From positions 59,246 through 123,245 of the forward strand of contig JAHJNJ010000003.1 in the NCBI GenBank assembly GCA_018820925.1: a DNA stretch of 64,000 bases. The letters are read 5' to 3'. Positions 18,249 to 29,107 of the stretch are shown here, in pieces (position 1 is the stretch's first letter; each line of letters begins with the position of its first letter). A program made the position numbers and the translations under genes. The DNA comes from Gammaproteobacteria bacterium (GTDB taxonomy: Bacteria; Pseudomonadota; Gammaproteobacteria; Burkholderiales; Gallionellaceae). Under the pieces are notes generated by a model. It saw only the letters and a program-made list of their open reading frames with translations, was not told the DNA's origin and did not search any database.

Positions 18249-19021
18249 GGATTGCGCTGGGGGTGGAATACGACGGCAGCGGCTACAACGGTTGGCAGAG
18301 TCAGCCGGATGTGCCCAATGTTCAGGATGCGCTGCAAATGGCATTGAGCGGCATTGCGGGCGAGGACATCAGCATCCTGGCTGCGGGCCGTACCGATACC
18401 GGCGTACACGCGCTGGAGCAAGTGGTCCATTTCGATACCGATGTCGACAGGCCGCTCTCGGCCTGGGTGCGCGGCACGAATGCGTTGCTGGCAAAGGATA
18501 TTGCCGTGTTGTGGGCACACCCGGTGCCGGAAGAATTTCACGCGCGTTTCTCGGCGCAGGCACGCAGCTACCAATATGTTCTGGTCAACCGGCCGTCGCG
18601 CAGCGCTGTCCATCATGGGAAGGTAGGCTGGTTTCACATGCCGCTGGACGTGGCGGCAATGCGCGCAGCCGCGCAATACCTGCTGGGCGAGCATGACTTC
18701 AGCGCCTTCCGTTCCTCGCAATGCCAGGCCAAAACGCCGGTCAAAAATTTGGCGCAGCTCGATATTCGGCAACAGGGCGACACGATCATTTTCAACCTGA
18801 CGGCCAATGCCTTCCTGCATCACATGGTGCGCAACATACTGGGTTGTCTGCTGTATGTGGGCAAGGGCAAATACCCGCCGTACTGGGTGCGCGAGGTGCT
18901 GGAAGGGCGAGAACGCAAGCTGGCGGCGCCGACCTTTGCTGCGGATGGACTGTATCTGCGCCATATTACCTACGACCCTAAATGGCAGCTGCCGCAAGGT
19001 ACAATGCCACCTTATCTTTAA
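18245..19021 (+). CDS. truA: tRNA pseudouridine(38-40) synthase
   Basis: 258 residues. It begins [20 protein letters not shown] and has the catalytic aspartate in [15 protein letters not shown] (about 48-62). Other family blocks are [13 protein letters not shown] and [15 protein letters not shown] (about 188-202). It modifies uridines 38-40 in the tRNA anticodon arm. The ATG overlaps the stop of the preceding membrane-protein gene. The truA-trpF neighbourhood is conserved in beta- and gammaproteobacteria. Confidence 0.98.
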   Translation: MRIALGVEYDGSGYNGWQSQPDVPNVQDALQMALSGIAGEDISILAAGRTDTGVHALEQVVHFDTDVDRPLSAWVRGTNALLAKDIAVLWAHPVPEEFHARFSAQARSYQYVLVNRPSRSAVHHGKVGWFHMPLDVAAMRAAAQYLLGEHDFSAFRSSQCQAKTPVKNLAQLDIRQQGDTIIFNLTANAFLHHMVRNILGCLLYVGKGKYPPYWVREVLEGRERKLAAPTFAADGLYLRHITYDPKWQLPQGTMPPYL

Positions 19022-19035
19022 ATCGAAACGATCGC

Positions 19036-19668
19036 ATGACCCGGATCAAGATATGCGGCATCACGCGCGAGCAGGATATGCGGGCTGTAGTACACAGCGG
19101 CGCGGATGCGCTTGGCCTTGTGTTCCATGAAAAGAGTCCGCGCCATGTCAGCCAGCAACAGGCTGCGCAGCTGGCGGGCAGCGTCCAGCCTTTTGTGACG
19201 GTGGTGGGGTTGTTTGTGAACCCATCTGCCGGTTACGTGAAAGAAGTGCTGGCCAAAGTTCCGCTGGACGTGCTGCAGTTCCATGGCGAGGAAGCGCCGG
19301 AGTTCTGCCGGCAGTTCGCCAGACCTTACCTCAAAGCGATTAGGGTCAAGCCGGGGGTGGATTTGGTAGAATGCGCGGCTCGCTACTCCGATGCGCAGGG
19401 CTTGTTGCTGGACGCCTATGTCGAAGGCACGCAGGGCGGCACGGGCGAGTCTTTCGACTGGTCGCTGATCCCGCATGATTTGCCGTTGCCAGTGATTCTT
19501 TCCGGCGGTTTGCATGCGGGCAATGTGGCGGCGGCGATCAGGCAAGTGCGGCCTTACGCGGTGGATGTCTCGAGCGGCGTGGAGGCAAGCAAAGGAATCA
19601 AGGATGCGGCGAAAATCGCCGCGTTCATTAACGAGGTTAAGAACGTTGACTTACAGCTATCCCGATAA
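19036..19668 (+). CDS. trpF: Phosphoribosylanthranilate isomerase
   Basis: 210 residues, (beta/alpha)8 enzyme of tryptophan synthesis. It begins [19 protein letters not shown], with the catalytic cysteine in KICGIT and the aspartate in [19 protein letters not shown] (about 123-141). The phosphate-binding loops are [12 protein letters not shown] and [16 protein letters not shown]. The in-frame sequence upstream lies in the truA 3' end, so the ATG at 19036 is used. The last 23 bases overlap the start of trpB in another frame. Confidence 0.98.
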   Translation: MTRIKICGITREQDMRAVVHSGADALGLVFHEKSPRHVSQQQAAQLAGSVQPFVTVVGLFVNPSAGYVKEVLAKVPLDVLQFHGEEAPEFCRQFARPYLKAIRVKPGVDLVECAARYSDAQGLLLDAYVEGTQGGTGESFDWSLIPHDLPLPVILSGGLHAGNVAAAIRQVRPYAVDVSSGVEASKGIKDAAKIAAFINEVKNVDLQLSR

Positions 19669-20845
19669 AAACGGCCATTTCGGTCCCTACGGCGGCATCT
19701 ACATGGCCGAGACGCTCATTCCGGCCGTGGAGGAGTTGCGCCAGCAGTATTTGCGTTTCCGCGACGATCCCGAATTCAAGGCGGAGTTCGCCTACGAGCT
19801 GAAACACTATGTCGGGCGCCCCAGCCCGATCTACCATGCCAAACGCCTGTCCGACAGCCTGGGCGGCGCGCAGATATATCTCAAGCGCGAAGATCTCAAC
19901 CACACCGGCGCGCACAAGATCAACAACGCCATCGGCCAGGCATTGCTCGCCAGGCGCATGGGCAAGAAACGCGTCATCGCCGAGACCGGTGCGGGCATGC
20001 ACGGCGTGGCGACGGCGACGGTGGCGGCGCGCTTCGGCATGGAATGCATCGTGTACATGGGGGCGGAAGACATCCAGCGCCAGGCGCCCAACGTGTTCCG
20101 CATGAAGTTGCTGGGCGCGACCGTCGTTCCCGTCGAGAGCGGCTCCAAAACGCTCAAGGATGCCTGCAACGAAGCGATTCGCGACTGGGTCACCAACGTC
20201 GAAAATACCTTCTACATTTTCGGCACGGCGGCCGGCCCGCACCCGTACCCGATGATGGTGCGCGATTTCCAGTGCGTGATCGGCAACGAGGCCAAAGTGC
20301 AAATGCCGGAGATGATCGGCCGTCAGCCGGATGCGGTGATCGCCTGCGTGGGCGGCGGTTCCAATGCCATTGGCTTGTTCTATCCCTACATCGAAGAGAA
20401 AGACGTGCAGATCATCGGCGTGGAAGCGGGCGGTCACGGCATCGCCAGCGGGCAACATGCCGCACCGCTCAGCGCGAACGCCAAGGTCGGCGTGCTGCAC
20501 GGAAATAAAGTGTATTTGATGCAGGACGAGAACGGCCAGATCATCGAAACGCACTCCATCTCGGCCGGACTGGATTACCCCGGCGTCGGCCCCGAGCATT
20601 GCCTGCTGAAAGATCAGGGACGTGCGCATTATGTCGCCATCAATGACGACGAGGCCATCACCGCCTTCGATGCGCTATGCCGTTTCGAAGGCATCATTCC
20701 CGCGCTGGAATCCAGCCACGCCCTGGCGTATGCCATGAAACTGGCGCCGACGCTGGGCAAGGATAAAGTGCTGCTGGTGAATCTTTCCGGTCGTGGCGAC
20801 AAGGATATGAATACCGTTGCGAAATTGAAGGGCATCACGCTATGA
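19646..20845 (+). CDS. trpB: Tryptophan synthase beta chain
   Basis: 399 residues, PLP enzyme joining indole and serine. A TTG start at 19646 gives [20 protein letters not shown], the normal TrpB1 beginning, with GAGGT upstream. A longer frame exists, but its extra residues are antisense-like noise over trpF. The PLP lysine is in [14 protein letters not shown] (about 86-99), and the glycine-rich phosphate loop is [12 protein letters not shown] (about 233-244). It overlaps trpF by 23 bases and trpA by 4 (ATGA), indicating tight translational coupling. Confidence 0.97.
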   Translation: MTYSYPDKNGHFGPYGGIYMAETLIPAVEELRQQYLRFRDDPEFKAEFAYELKHYVGRPSPIYHAKRLSDSLGGAQIYLKREDLNHTGAHKINNAIGQALLARRMGKKRVIAETGAGMHGVATATVAARFGMECIVYMGAEDIQRQAPNVFRMKLLGATVVPVESGSKTLKDACNEAIRDWVTNVENTFYIFGTAAGPHPYPMMVRDFQCVIGNEAKVQMPEMIGRQPDAVIACVGGGSNAIGLFYPYIEEKDVQIIGVEAGGHGIASGQHAAPLSANAKVGVLHGNKVYLMQDENGQIIETHSISAGLDYPGVGPEHCLLKDQGRAHYVAINDDEAITAFDALCRFEGIIPALESSHALAYAMKLAPTLGKDKVLLVNLSGRGDKDMNTVAKLKGITL

Positions 20846-21639
20846 GCCGCATCAATACGACCTTCGACAAACTGAAACAACAACAGCGCAAAGCGCTCAT
20901 CCCCTTCATCACCGCAGGCGATCCGTCGCAGCAGTTGACCGTGCCGTTGATGCATGAACTGGTCAAAGTGGGCGCGGACGTGCTCGAACTGGGCGTGCCG
21001 TTCTCCGACCCGATGGCGGACGGCCCTGTGATCCAGCGCGCTTCCGAGCGTGCGCTCAAGAACGGCATGTCGCTGCGCGGCGTGCTGGGCATGGTTGCGG
21101 AATTTCGCAAACAGGATGCGGCCACGCCGGTGGTGCTGATGGGCTACGGCAATCCGATCGAAGCGATGGGCTGGGAAGTGTTCGCGCAACGCTGCGCCGA
21201 AGTCGGCGTAGACGGCGTGCTCACCGTGGACTTTCCGCCGGAAGAAAGCCACGAGGCCTTCGAGCACCTGCAGCGCCACAACATCGCGCCCATCTTCCTG
21301 TTGGCGCCGACCACCAACGAGGCACGCATCGAACAGGTTGCCAAGCTGGCGCGCGGCTATGTGTATTACGTCTCGCTCAAGGGCGTGACCGGTGCGGGCA
21401 ACCTCGACCTGTCGGCTATCGAAGAAAAAATTCCGCAACTGCGCAAACACATTCAGTTGCCCATCGGCGTCGGCTTCGGTATCCGCGACGCGGCGACGGC
21501 CATGGCGGTATCCAAGCTGTGTGACGGCGTGGTAGTGGGTAGTCGCATCGTGCAGGAAATCGAGAATTCGACCGAACAAAATGTTGTCGCCAATGTGGGT
21601 AAATTGGTGAAAGAATTGCGTCAGGCAATCGATCAATAA
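20842..21639 (+). CDS. trpA: Tryptophan synthase alpha chain
   Basis: 265 residues, TIM barrel that cleaves indole-3-glycerol phosphate and channels indole to TrpB. It begins [20 protein letters not shown] and has FITAGDP, the catalytic glutamate in [20 protein letters not shown] (about 50-69) and aspartate in [14 protein letters not shown], plus GVGFGIRD and [10 protein letters not shown] near the end. It is coupled to trpB by an ATGA overlap, and accD follows 13 bases later. Confidence 0.98.
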   Translation: MSRINTTFDKLKQQQRKALIPFITAGDPSQQLTVPLMHELVKVGADVLELGVPFSDPMADGPVIQRASERALKNGMSLRGVLGMVAEFRKQDAATPVVLMGYGNPIEAMGWEVFAQRCAEVGVDGVLTVDFPPEESHEAFEHLQRHNIAPIFLLAPTTNEARIEQVAKLARGYVYYVSLKGVTGAGNLDLSAIEEKIPQLRKHIQLPIGVGFGIRDAATAMAVSKLCDGVVVGSRIVQEIENSTEQNVVANVGKLVKELRQAIDQ

Positions 21640-21652
21640 AGAGGAGAACACT

Positions 21653-22537
21653 ATGAGCTGGTTCCAAAAACTGTTACCGCCCAAGATCAAGCGCCGCGAG
21701 CACGCCGATATCAAAAAAAGCGTGCCGGACGGCCTGTGGCATAAATGTCCGTCCTGCCAGGCCGTGCTGTACCACGCCGACCTGGAAAAGAACTTCAGCG
21801 TATGTCCAAAATGCAATCACCATCATCGCATCAGCGCGCGTACCCGTCTCGACTGGCTGCTCGACAGCGAAGGCCGCTTCGAGATCGGCTCGGAAGTGTT
21901 GTCGGTCGATACCCTGAAATTCAAGGATCAGAAAAAATACAGCGACCGCCTGGTCGAGGCGAAAAAGAAAACCAATGAGGATGACGCGCTGATCGTGATG
22001 CAAGGCAGCATCCATGCATTGCCGGTAGTGGCGGCCGCGTTCGAATTCGACTTCATGGGCGGTTCCATGGGCTCGGTGGTCGGCGAACGTTTTGTGCGCG
22101 GCGTGCAAGTCGCACTGGAACAGAAATGCCCCTACATCTGCTTTTCCGCCAGCGGCGGCGCGCGCATGCAGGAAGGCCTGCTGTCGCTGATGCAGATGGC
22201 CAAGACCAGCGCCGCGCTTACGCAACTGAGTGAAGCCAGGCTGCCGTTCATCTCCGTGCTGACCGACCCCACCATGGGCGGCGTCTCCGCCAGTTACGCT
22301 TTCCTCGGGGATGTGGTCATCGGCGAACCCGGTGCGCTGATTGGCTTCGCCGGTGCGCGCGTGATCCAGCAGACCGTGCGTGAAACGCTGCCAGATGGAT
22401 TCCAGCGGGCCGAGTTTCTGCTTGAGCACGGTGCTATCGACATGATCGTGGATCGGCGCCAGATGCGTGATCAATTGGCTACGCTGATTACGTTGCTGAC
22501 CAAGCAGGATGCGGTGGCGAAGCTGGAGGCGGCGTAG
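21653..22537 (+). CDS. accD: Acetyl-CoA carboxylase carboxyltransferase subunit beta
   Basis: 294 residues. The N-terminal zinc ribbon has cysteine pairs CPSCQ and CPKCN (about 31-54), followed by the crotonase-like carboxyltransferase domain with [15 protein letters not shown] and [20 protein letters not shown]. It transfers the carboxyl group to acetyl-CoA to begin fatty-acid synthesis, together with AccA (not in the window). A strong GAGGAG lies before the ATG. The trpA-accD-folC order is conserved in proteobacteria, but a foreign-looking gene separates accD from folC here. Confidence 0.98.
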   Translation: MSWFQKLLPPKIKRREHADIKKSVPDGLWHKCPSCQAVLYHADLEKNFSVCPKCNHHHRISARTRLDWLLDSEGRFEIGSEVLSVDTLKFKDQKKYSDRLVEAKKKTNEDDALIVMQGSIHALPVVAAAFEFDFMGGSMGSVVGERFVRGVQVALEQKCPYICFSASGGARMQEGLLSLMQMAKTSAALTQLSEARLPFISVLTDPTMGGVSASYAFLGDVVIGEPGALIGFAGARVIQQTVRETLPDGFQRAEFLLEHGAIDMIVDRRQMRDQLATLITLLTKQDAVAKLEAA

Positions 22538-22552
22538 GCTAGTTCTCAGAAG

Positions 22553-22945
22553 ATGGATGAGAATAAAGTAGTCACTTCAGTGTGCGCTCGGTTGGTGGCT
22601 ATGGGCTGCAAAATTGATCAGCAGCTTACAACCAAGCAAAAGGGTATTGATGTTATCGCCCACGACTTGGTTAGCGGGCACAAGTACTTTGTTGAAGCCA
22701 AAGGTAGCACTAGTTCAAGAGATGGAAGTGCTCGTTCTGGCCGCGCTTATTCGGCTTCGCAGGTATTTAATCGAGTGTCCAAAGGAGTATTCACTTGTAT
22801 TGAGCTTCGTGCCGAGAATTCAAACCGAGAAAGCGAGCATGTCATCCTTGCTGTTCCAGATTCCGAAAGTTTTCGCAAATATCTAAAACCACCGATACTT
22901 GAACAACTAAAAGGTGCAGGCATTGAAGTTTGGTTTGAGCATTAG
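22553..22945 (+). CDS. Small PD-(D/E)XK-like nuclease-fold protein
   Basis: 130 residues, family not recognised by name. The core KGIDVIAHD...YFVEAKG (about 30-52) matches the D...ExK active-site pattern of restriction-endonuclease-like folds. A later SASQVFNRVSKGVF could supply the helix that often follows. It ends EVWFEH. The coding sequence is clearly more AT-rich than accD and folC, with A/T third positions, which suggests recent acquisition. No methyltransferase or partner is adjacent. It could be an orphan nuclease, a defence remnant, or a DNA-repair accessory. Start ATG 15 bases after accD. Confidence 0.65.
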   Translation: MDENKVVTSVCARLVAMGCKIDQQLTTKQKGIDVIAHDLVSGHKYFVEAKGSTSSRDGSARSGRAYSASQVFNRVSKGVFTCIELRAENSNRESEHVILAVPDSESFRKYLKPPILEQLKGAGIEVWFEH

Positions 22946-22949
22946 TCGT

Positions 22950-23020
22950 GTAGGGTGGGCACGCCTTTGTGCCCACGCTGATTTCCGCACCGCGTGGGCG
23001 CAAAAACGTGCCCACCCTAC
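22950..23020. repeat. Nested palindromic intergenic repeat (REP-like)
   Basis: Outer arms GTAGGGTGGGCACG (22950-22963) and CGTGCCCACCCTAC (23007-23020) are perfect. Inner arms TTGTGCCCACGC (22967-22978) and GCGTGGGCGCAA (22992-23003) differ by one base. GTGGGCAC/GTGCCCAC within the left half can also pair. The outer arm begins GTAGGRTGGG, like the palindrome between dnaK and dnaJ. It may act as a transcription barrier between the nuclease-like gene and folC. Confidence 0.88.
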
Positions 23021-23037
23021 CCAAACCAAATTGATAT

Positions 23038-24420
23038 ATGCCTAACACACTAGCCGGCTGGCTAACCTACCTCGAATCCCTGCACCCCAAAACCATTGCG
23101 CTCGGTCTGGAGCGTGTGGCGCAAGTCAAACAGCGTCTCAATCTGCAACCTGATTTCCCCATCATCGTCGTCGGCGGTACCAACGGCAAGGGGTCGGTGT
23201 GTGCCATGCTGGAATCCATCCTGCATGCTGCCGGATACCGAGTCGGTTGTTACACCTCGCCGCATCTGCTGGATTACAACGAGCGCGTGCGCATCGGCAA
23301 GCAACAGGCGAGCGATGCCGAATTGTGCGCTTCGTTTGCGCAGATCGAGCAGGTGCGCGGGGACATTCCTTTGACCTATTTTGAATTCGGCACACTGGCC
23401 GCCATGCAGTGTTTCATTTCTCACAAGGTGGATGTCGCCATCCTTGAAGTGGGGTTGGGCGGCAGGCTGGATGCGGTGAATGTGTTTGATGCGGATTGCT
23501 CGGTGGTGACCAGCGTGGATATCGATCACACGGATTATCTGGGCGATACGCGCGAAGAGATCGCGTTCGAGAAGGCGGGTATCTTTCGCTCGGGCCACGT
23601 GGCGATTTGTGCGGACAGCGATGTGCCGCAGGCGTTGCGCAAACATGCGCAGGAGGTTGGGGCGCCATTGTGGTGTATCGGCAGCGAGTTCGGCTTTCAT
23701 CTTCCCTCTCCCGCAGGCGGGGGAGGGACTGAGGGTGAGGGGCGTGGGGGCGAAACTCATGTCGTTTCCATCTCGAAGACCCTCTCCCCAACCCCTCTCC
23801 CGCCTGCGGGCGAGGGGCTATCTGGCGGGCAGTGGAATTTCTACAGCAAGGTGGGAACACGCAATTCATTGCCATTTCCCGCCTTGCGTGGCGAATTCCA
23901 ACTGTATAACGCCAGTGCAACCCTCGCTGCACTGGATGCCATGAAAGAAAAGCTGCCCGTGAACATGCAGTCCGTACGTCGCGGCCTGGTCGAGGTGCAG
24001 CTTGCCGGGCGCTTCCAGTTTGTGCCGGGCCGGCCGCAGTTGATCCTGGATGTGGCGCATAACCCGCATGCGGCACTCTCTCTGGCGCACAATCTTGCCA
24101 ATCTGCCGCCCGCGAAGACGTTTGCGGTGTTTTCCATGCTCAAGGACAAGGATATCGCCGGGGTGGTACGGGCGATGGATGCTCAAATCAATGTCTGGCT
24201 GGTTGCGGGTATCGATGCGCCGCGCGGGGCGACGACTTCAGAGCTGGCGCAAGTGCTGGAAAATGAAGGAGTTCGGGGTGAGGTAAAACCCTTTGTTTCC
24301 ATCGCCCATGCGCTGAATGAGGCCAGCATCCGAGCAGGCGAAAATGATAGAATCGCGGCCTTCGGATCATTCTATACGGTGGCGGAAGTGATGCAGGTGC
24401 GCGGCATGCGCAACAACTGA
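23038..24420 (+). CDS. folC: Bifunctional folylpolyglutamate/dihydrofolate synthase
   Basis: 460 residues against about 420-430 usual. It begins with GLERVAQVKQRLNL, then the P-loop GGTNGKGSVCAMLESIL (about 46-62), the omega-loop region TSPHLLDYNERVRIG, LEVGLGGRLDAVN (about 138-150) and DIDHTDYLG. The C-terminal Rossmann domain has LDVAHNPHAALSLAHNL. The extra length is an insertion of about 38-45 residues at about residues 221-262, encoded by a palindromic repeat (23704-23817). It lies before the conserved PALRGEFQLYNASATLAAL, in a loop region, so the enzyme is probably still functional. Confidence 0.95.
   Translation: MPNTLAGWLTYLESLHPKTIALGLERVAQVKQRLNLQPDFPIIVVGGTNGKGSVCAMLESILHAAGYRVGCYTSPHLLDYNERVRIGKQQASDAELCASFAQIEQVRGDIPLTYFEFGTLAAMQCFISHKVDVAILEVGLGGRLDAVNVFDADCSVVTSVDIDHTDYLGDTREEIAFEKAGIFRSGHVAICADSDVPQALRKHAQEVGAPLWCIGSEFGFHLPSPAGGGGTEGEGRGGETHVVSISKTLSPTPLPPAGEGLSGGQWNFYSKVGTRNSLPFPALRGEFQLYNASATLAALDAMKEKLPVNMQSVRRGLVEVQLAGRFQFVPGRPQLILDVAHNPHAALSLAHNLANLPPAKTFAVFSMLKDKDIAGVVRAMDAQINVWLVAGIDAPRGATTSELAQVLENEGVRGEVKPFVSIAHALNEASIRAGENDRIAAFGSFYTVAEVMQVRGMRNN
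23704..23817. repeat. Palindromic repeat inserted in frame within folC
   Basis: The left arm 23704-23742 (starts CCCTCTCCCGCAGGCGGGGG) and right arm 23780-23817 (ends GCCTGCGGGCGAGGGG) are imperfect reverse complements, and each arm contains its own small palindrome around CCGCAGGCGG or CCGCCTGCGG. CCCTCTCCC...GGGAGAGGG elements are, to my knowledge, common intergenic repeats in proteobacteria. Here the element is translated as a Pro/Gly/Glu-rich loop without a stop. Confidence 0.88.
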
Positions 24421-24440
24421 CATTTCTACTGGGAAAAGCA

Positions 24441-25091
24441 ATGGCAAAACAGACGACAGAAGAAGAATCCAATTTGAGGCGTCAATCCAGACGCCGCTTG
24501 ATCGGTGCAATTGCACTGGTTCTGGTGGTGGTGATATTGCTGCCAACCGTATTCGACAGCGAGCCGGGCTCTTCGACGGGAAACAATATCGATTTGCGCA
24601 TTCCGGACAAGGATAATTCGCCCGAGTTTCAACCCAAGATCAATCTGCCGGAGCTGGACAAGACGGCATCCGAGATGGCCGCTTCAGCTGCGGCGAGCCC
24701 TTCAGCCGCGACCGAGCCTGCTGCCGCAGTGACGCCCAAACCGGCTGCGCCTGCCCAGGTGTTGAGCAAGCCCAAACCGGAAGTCAAACCCAAGCCCGAA
24801 GTCAAATCCGCCCCGAAGGTAGAGAGCAAGCCTGCCGTCGCCAAGCCGCAAGCCGTGCCAAAGTCGGGATGGGCGGTCCAGGTCGGTGCCTTTGCCAATG
24901 CGGATACCGCAAAAAGTCTGCAAGCGAAGTTATACAAAGAGGGTTATCACGCCTATACCGAGAAAGCGGGCAACGTCGTGCGTGTACGCGTGGGCAGCTA
25001 TCCGACGCAGGAAGCGGCGGAGAGTGTGAAGGGCAAGCTGGAAGCGCAGGGTATGCAAGCCAACGTGATCAACCTCGAACAAGGTTTGTAA
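24441..25091 (+). CDS. dedD: SPOR-domain cell-division protein, DedD-like
   Basis: 216 residues. A short basic cytoplasmic N-terminus, one transmembrane helix (about 22-36, IGAIALVLVVVILLP), a long Pro/Lys/Ala-rich periplasmic spacer with KPKPEVK repeats (about 80-135), and a C-terminal SPOR domain (about 140-214, GWAVQVGAFANADTAKSLQA and VRVRVGSYPTQEAAE) that binds denuded septal peptidoglycan. It lies between folC and cvpA, the classical folC-dedD-cvpA-purF order. Its stop is immediately followed by the cvpA start. Confidence 0.93.
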   Translation: MAKQTTEEESNLRRQSRRRLIGAIALVLVVVILLPTVFDSEPGSSTGNNIDLRIPDKDNSPEFQPKINLPELDKTASEMAASAAASPSAATEPAAAVTPKPAAPAQVLSKPKPEVKPKPEVKSAPKVESKPAVAKPQAVPKSGWAVQVGAFANADTAKSLQAKLYKEGYHAYTEKAGNVVRVRVGSYPTQEAAESVKGKLEAQGMQANVINLEQGL

Positions 25092-25571
25092 GTGACGTCG
25101 TTCGATTATGCGGTCATCCTGATTATTGTGTTTTCCGCGTTGGTGGGTTGGTGGCGCGGCTTCATGTACGAGTTGTTCTCGCTGATCGGCTGGCTTGCGG
25201 CATACGTTGTGGCGCGGACCTTTTCGTCGCTGGCAATGCCGTATGTGCCCATGGCGGTCGGGCCGGAAAACATCCGCTCGGCGGCGGCGTTCGCGGCCCT
25301 GTTCATCGCGACGCTGATCGTAGCTGCGGTGTTCGCCTGGTTCCTGGCGCGTCTGGCGAAGTTTGCCGGATTGGGCGGCGTGGACGGGAAATTCGGCGCG
25401 ATATTCGGCATGTTGCGCGGCGTACTGGTAGTGATTGCGCTGGTGTGGCTGGGCGGCCTGACCGATTTTCCGCAGTTGCCCTTCTGGCGCAACTCCCTGT
25501 CGGGCAAGCCGCTGCAGAAAGCGGCGCTGTATGCCAAAGATTATCTGCCGGAAAACGTGGTGCAGAAATAG
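25092..25571 (+). CDS. cvpA: CvpA family membrane protein
   Basis: 159 residues with four predicted transmembrane helices. It begins MTSFDYAVILIIVFSALVGW and has the family WWRGFMYELFSLIGWLAAY (about 19-37). It starts at a GTG directly behind the dedD stop (TAAGTG) and lies 36 bases before purF. CvpA proteins are linked to colicin V production and envelope homeostasis in E. coli, but their molecular role is unsettled. Confidence 0.95.
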   Translation: MTSFDYAVILIIVFSALVGWWRGFMYELFSLIGWLAAYVVARTFSSLAMPYVPMAVGPENIRSAAAFAALFIATLIVAAVFAWFLARLAKFAGLGGVDGKFGAIFGMLRGVLVVIALVWLGGLTDFPQLPFWRNSLSGKPLQKAALYAKDYLPENVVQK

Positions 25572-25607
25572 ACTGATCAATTTTAACCGGGAAGCAAAAG
25601 CGAATAT

Positions 25608-27134
<1,527 letters not shown>

Positions 27135-27226
27135 GTTGACGGCTTGTGCTGGGTGGTGCTACTTTCCACCTGCGCCGATTTGAGGAACAGCTTGCGGGCG
27201 CTTAATAAATACTGCTAAAGCGAGGG

Positions 27227-27264
27227 AAACCCGGTTTAGCGTTAAGCTTTCCGGGTTTTTTATT
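27227..27264 (+). terminator. Rho-independent terminator after purF
   Basis: The 8-bp stem AAACCCGG (27227-27234) / CCGGGTTT (27251-27258) has a 16-base loop, with the stem running into TTTTTTATT. It separates purF from metZ, so metZ, which starts 40 bases later, must have a promoter between the hairpin and its ATG, or rely on read-through. Confidence 0.82.
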
Positions 27265-27304
27265 GGCGGCACTGTCGGCGTGGACAGGCTGCAAGGACTG
27301 AAGA

Positions 27305-28471
27305 ATGACTGAATCATACCAACCGGAAACATTGGCAGTGCGCGCGGGCGGCGTACACAGCCAGTTCCATGAAAACAGCGAGGCGCTGTTCCTCACTTCC
27401 AGCTTTACGTTCGACAGCGCCGAGCAGGCCGCCAGGCGCTTTATCGGCGAAGAGCCGGGCAACATCTATTCACGTTTCACCAATCCTACGGTCACCATGT
27501 TTGAGGAGCGTTTGGCTGCGCTGGAAGGCGCCGAGCAATGCGTGGCCACCGCCAGCGGTATGTCCGCCATCCTGTCGGCCTGCATGGGCCTGCTCAAGGC
27601 GGGCGATCATGTGGTCGCGTCGCAGAGCATTTTCGGTTCGACGGTGAACCTGTTCAACAACGTGCTGACGAAATTTGGCGTGGAGACGACTTACGTGTCC
27701 GCCACCGATGTCGCGCAATGGCAGGCGGCGGTGCGTCCCAACACAAAGCTTTTCTTCCTGGAGACGCCGTCCAATCCACTCACCGAAATCTCCGACATTG
27801 CGGCCATCGCTGCGGTGGCGAAAGGTTGCGGCGCCTTGCTGGCGGTGGATAACTGCTTCTGCACACCCATCCTGCAGCGACCGTTTGAATTGGGTGCGGA
27901 CATCGTGATTCATTCCGCGACCAAATACATCGACGGGCAGGGGCGCGTGCTGGGTGGTGCGGTGCTGGGTAACAAGAAATTAATGGAGCCGGTGTATGGT
28001 TTCCTGCGCACCGCCGGGCCGACCATGAGCGCGTTCAACGCCTGGGTGTTTCTCAAAGGGCTGGAGACGCTCAAGCTGCGCATGGACGCGCACAGCGCCA
28101 ATGCGCTGCAACTGGCGCAATGGCTGGAAAAGCAGCCCAACGTGGCGCGCGTGTTCTATCCCGGCCTGCCGTCGCATCCACAGCACGCGCTGGCAATGAA
28201 GCAGCAAAAGACCGGTGGCGGCATCGTGGCGTTCGAGGTCAAGGGCGGCAAGGCCGCAGCCTGGAAGGTGATCGACAACACGAAAATGCTGTCCATCACC
28301 GCGAATCTGGGCGACACCAAGACCACCATCACGCATCCGGCGAGCACCACGCATGCGCGTATCTCGCCGGAGGCACGCGCCGCTGCCGGCATCGGCGACG
28401 GGCTGATTCGCATCGCCGCAGGGCTGGAGGCGGTTATCGATATTCAAAACGATCTGGCCAGGGGGTTGTAA
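27305..28471 (+). CDS. metZ: O-succinylhomoserine sulfhydrylase
   Basis: 388 residues, Cys/Met-metabolism PLP enzyme that makes homocysteine directly from O-succinylhomoserine and sulfide. Key blocks: YSRFTNPTVTMFEERLAALE (about 56-75), LFFLETPSNPLTEISDI (about 149-165), VDNCFCTP, and the PLP lysine in HSATKYIDGQGRVLGG (about 203-218). The purF-metZ neighbourhood, common in beta- and gammaproteobacteria, favours metZ over cystathionine gamma-synthase, but the two cannot be fully separated by eye. Confidence 0.92.
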   Translation: MTESYQPETLAVRAGGVHSQFHENSEALFLTSSFTFDSAEQAARRFIGEEPGNIYSRFTNPTVTMFEERLAALEGAEQCVATASGMSAILSACMGLLKAGDHVVASQSIFGSTVNLFNNVLTKFGVETTYVSATDVAQWQAAVRPNTKLFFLETPSNPLTEISDIAAIAAVAKGCGALLAVDNCFCTPILQRPFELGADIVIHSATKYIDGQGRVLGGAVLGNKKLMEPVYGFLRTAGPTMSAFNAWVFLKGLETLKLRMDAHSANALQLAQWLEKQPNVARVFYPGLPSHPQHALAMKQQKTGGGIVAFEVKGGKAAAWKVIDNTKMLSITANLGDTKTTITHPASTTHARISPEARAAAGIGDGLIRIAAGLEAVIDIQNDLARGL

Positions 28472-28473
28472 AG

Positions 28474-29022
28474 ATGAGGCGGGCAAAAAAAAGAGCACGT
28501 CCTGTTCCTGTTGCCGCGAGCGGGCAGGATTACGCGCGATCGCTGGCGCAACAGGTTGGCGTTGCACTCAAGGCGCACGGTATGACGCTGGTGACGGCGG
28601 AATCCTGTACCGGCGGCGGCGTGGCACAGGCGGTCACCATGATTTCGGGCAGTTCCGCCTGGTTTGATCGCGGCTTCGTGACCTATTCCAACATTGCCAA
28701 GGAAGAAATGCTGGGCGTTGCGCCGGATACGCTGGAACAGCATGGGGCGGTGAGCGAGCAGACCGTGCGCGAAATGGCGGACGGTGCGCTGCAATACAGC
28801 CGCGCCCAGGTGGCATTGTCCGTGAGCGGCGTTGCCGGACCCAGCGGCGGCACGCCGGAGAAGCCGGTCGGCATGGTCTGGTTCGCCTGGGCGACCAACG
28901 ACACCGTGCAGGCGGAATGCCATCATTTCCCCGGCGATCGCGACGCCGTGCGCGCGAAATCGGTGCAGATTGCCCTGCAAGGTGTGCTCAACCTGCTGAA
29001 TAATATTACAAAAGTAGCATAA
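28474..29022 (+). CDS. pncC: Nicotinamide-nucleotide amidohydrolase (CinA C-terminal family)
   Basis: 182 residues, stand-alone CinA C-terminal domain that deamidates NMN for pyridine-nucleotide salvage. Family blocks: [21 protein letters not shown] (about 41-61), [19 protein letters not shown] and [20 protein letters not shown] (about 121-140). An extra basic leader ([10 protein letters not shown]) precedes the domain. The ATG at 28474 has AGGGGG upstream and is 2 bases after the metZ stop. recA is downstream, an arrangement also seen in E. coli. Confidence 0.94.
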   Translation: MRRAKKRARPVPVAASGQDYARSLAQQVGVALKAHGMTLVTAESCTGGGVAQAVTMISGSSAWFDRGFVTYSNIAKEEMLGVAPDTLEQHGAVSEQTVREMADGALQYSRAQVALSVSGVAGPSGGTPEKPVGMVWFAWATNDTVQAECHHFPGDRDAVRAKSVQIALQGVLNLLNNITKVA

Positions 29023-29031
29023 ACCACAAAG

Positions 29032-29045
29032 AGAACGAACGTTCT
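29032..29045. promoter_or_regulatory. Possible LexA-type site upstream of recA
   Basis: AGAACGAACGTTCT contains GAAC-N4-GTTC with matching flanks and lies 63 bases before the recA ATG. No CTGT-N8-ACAG box, the usual beta/gammaproteobacterial LexA site, is visible between pncC and recA. The match to a non-canonical SOS box may be coincidence. Confidence 0.35.
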
Positions 29046-29107
29046 GTACAAGTCCGAAATGTTGTGCCACAATCCGCCCCATCGAATTTTTGAAAGGGGA
29101 AACACAA

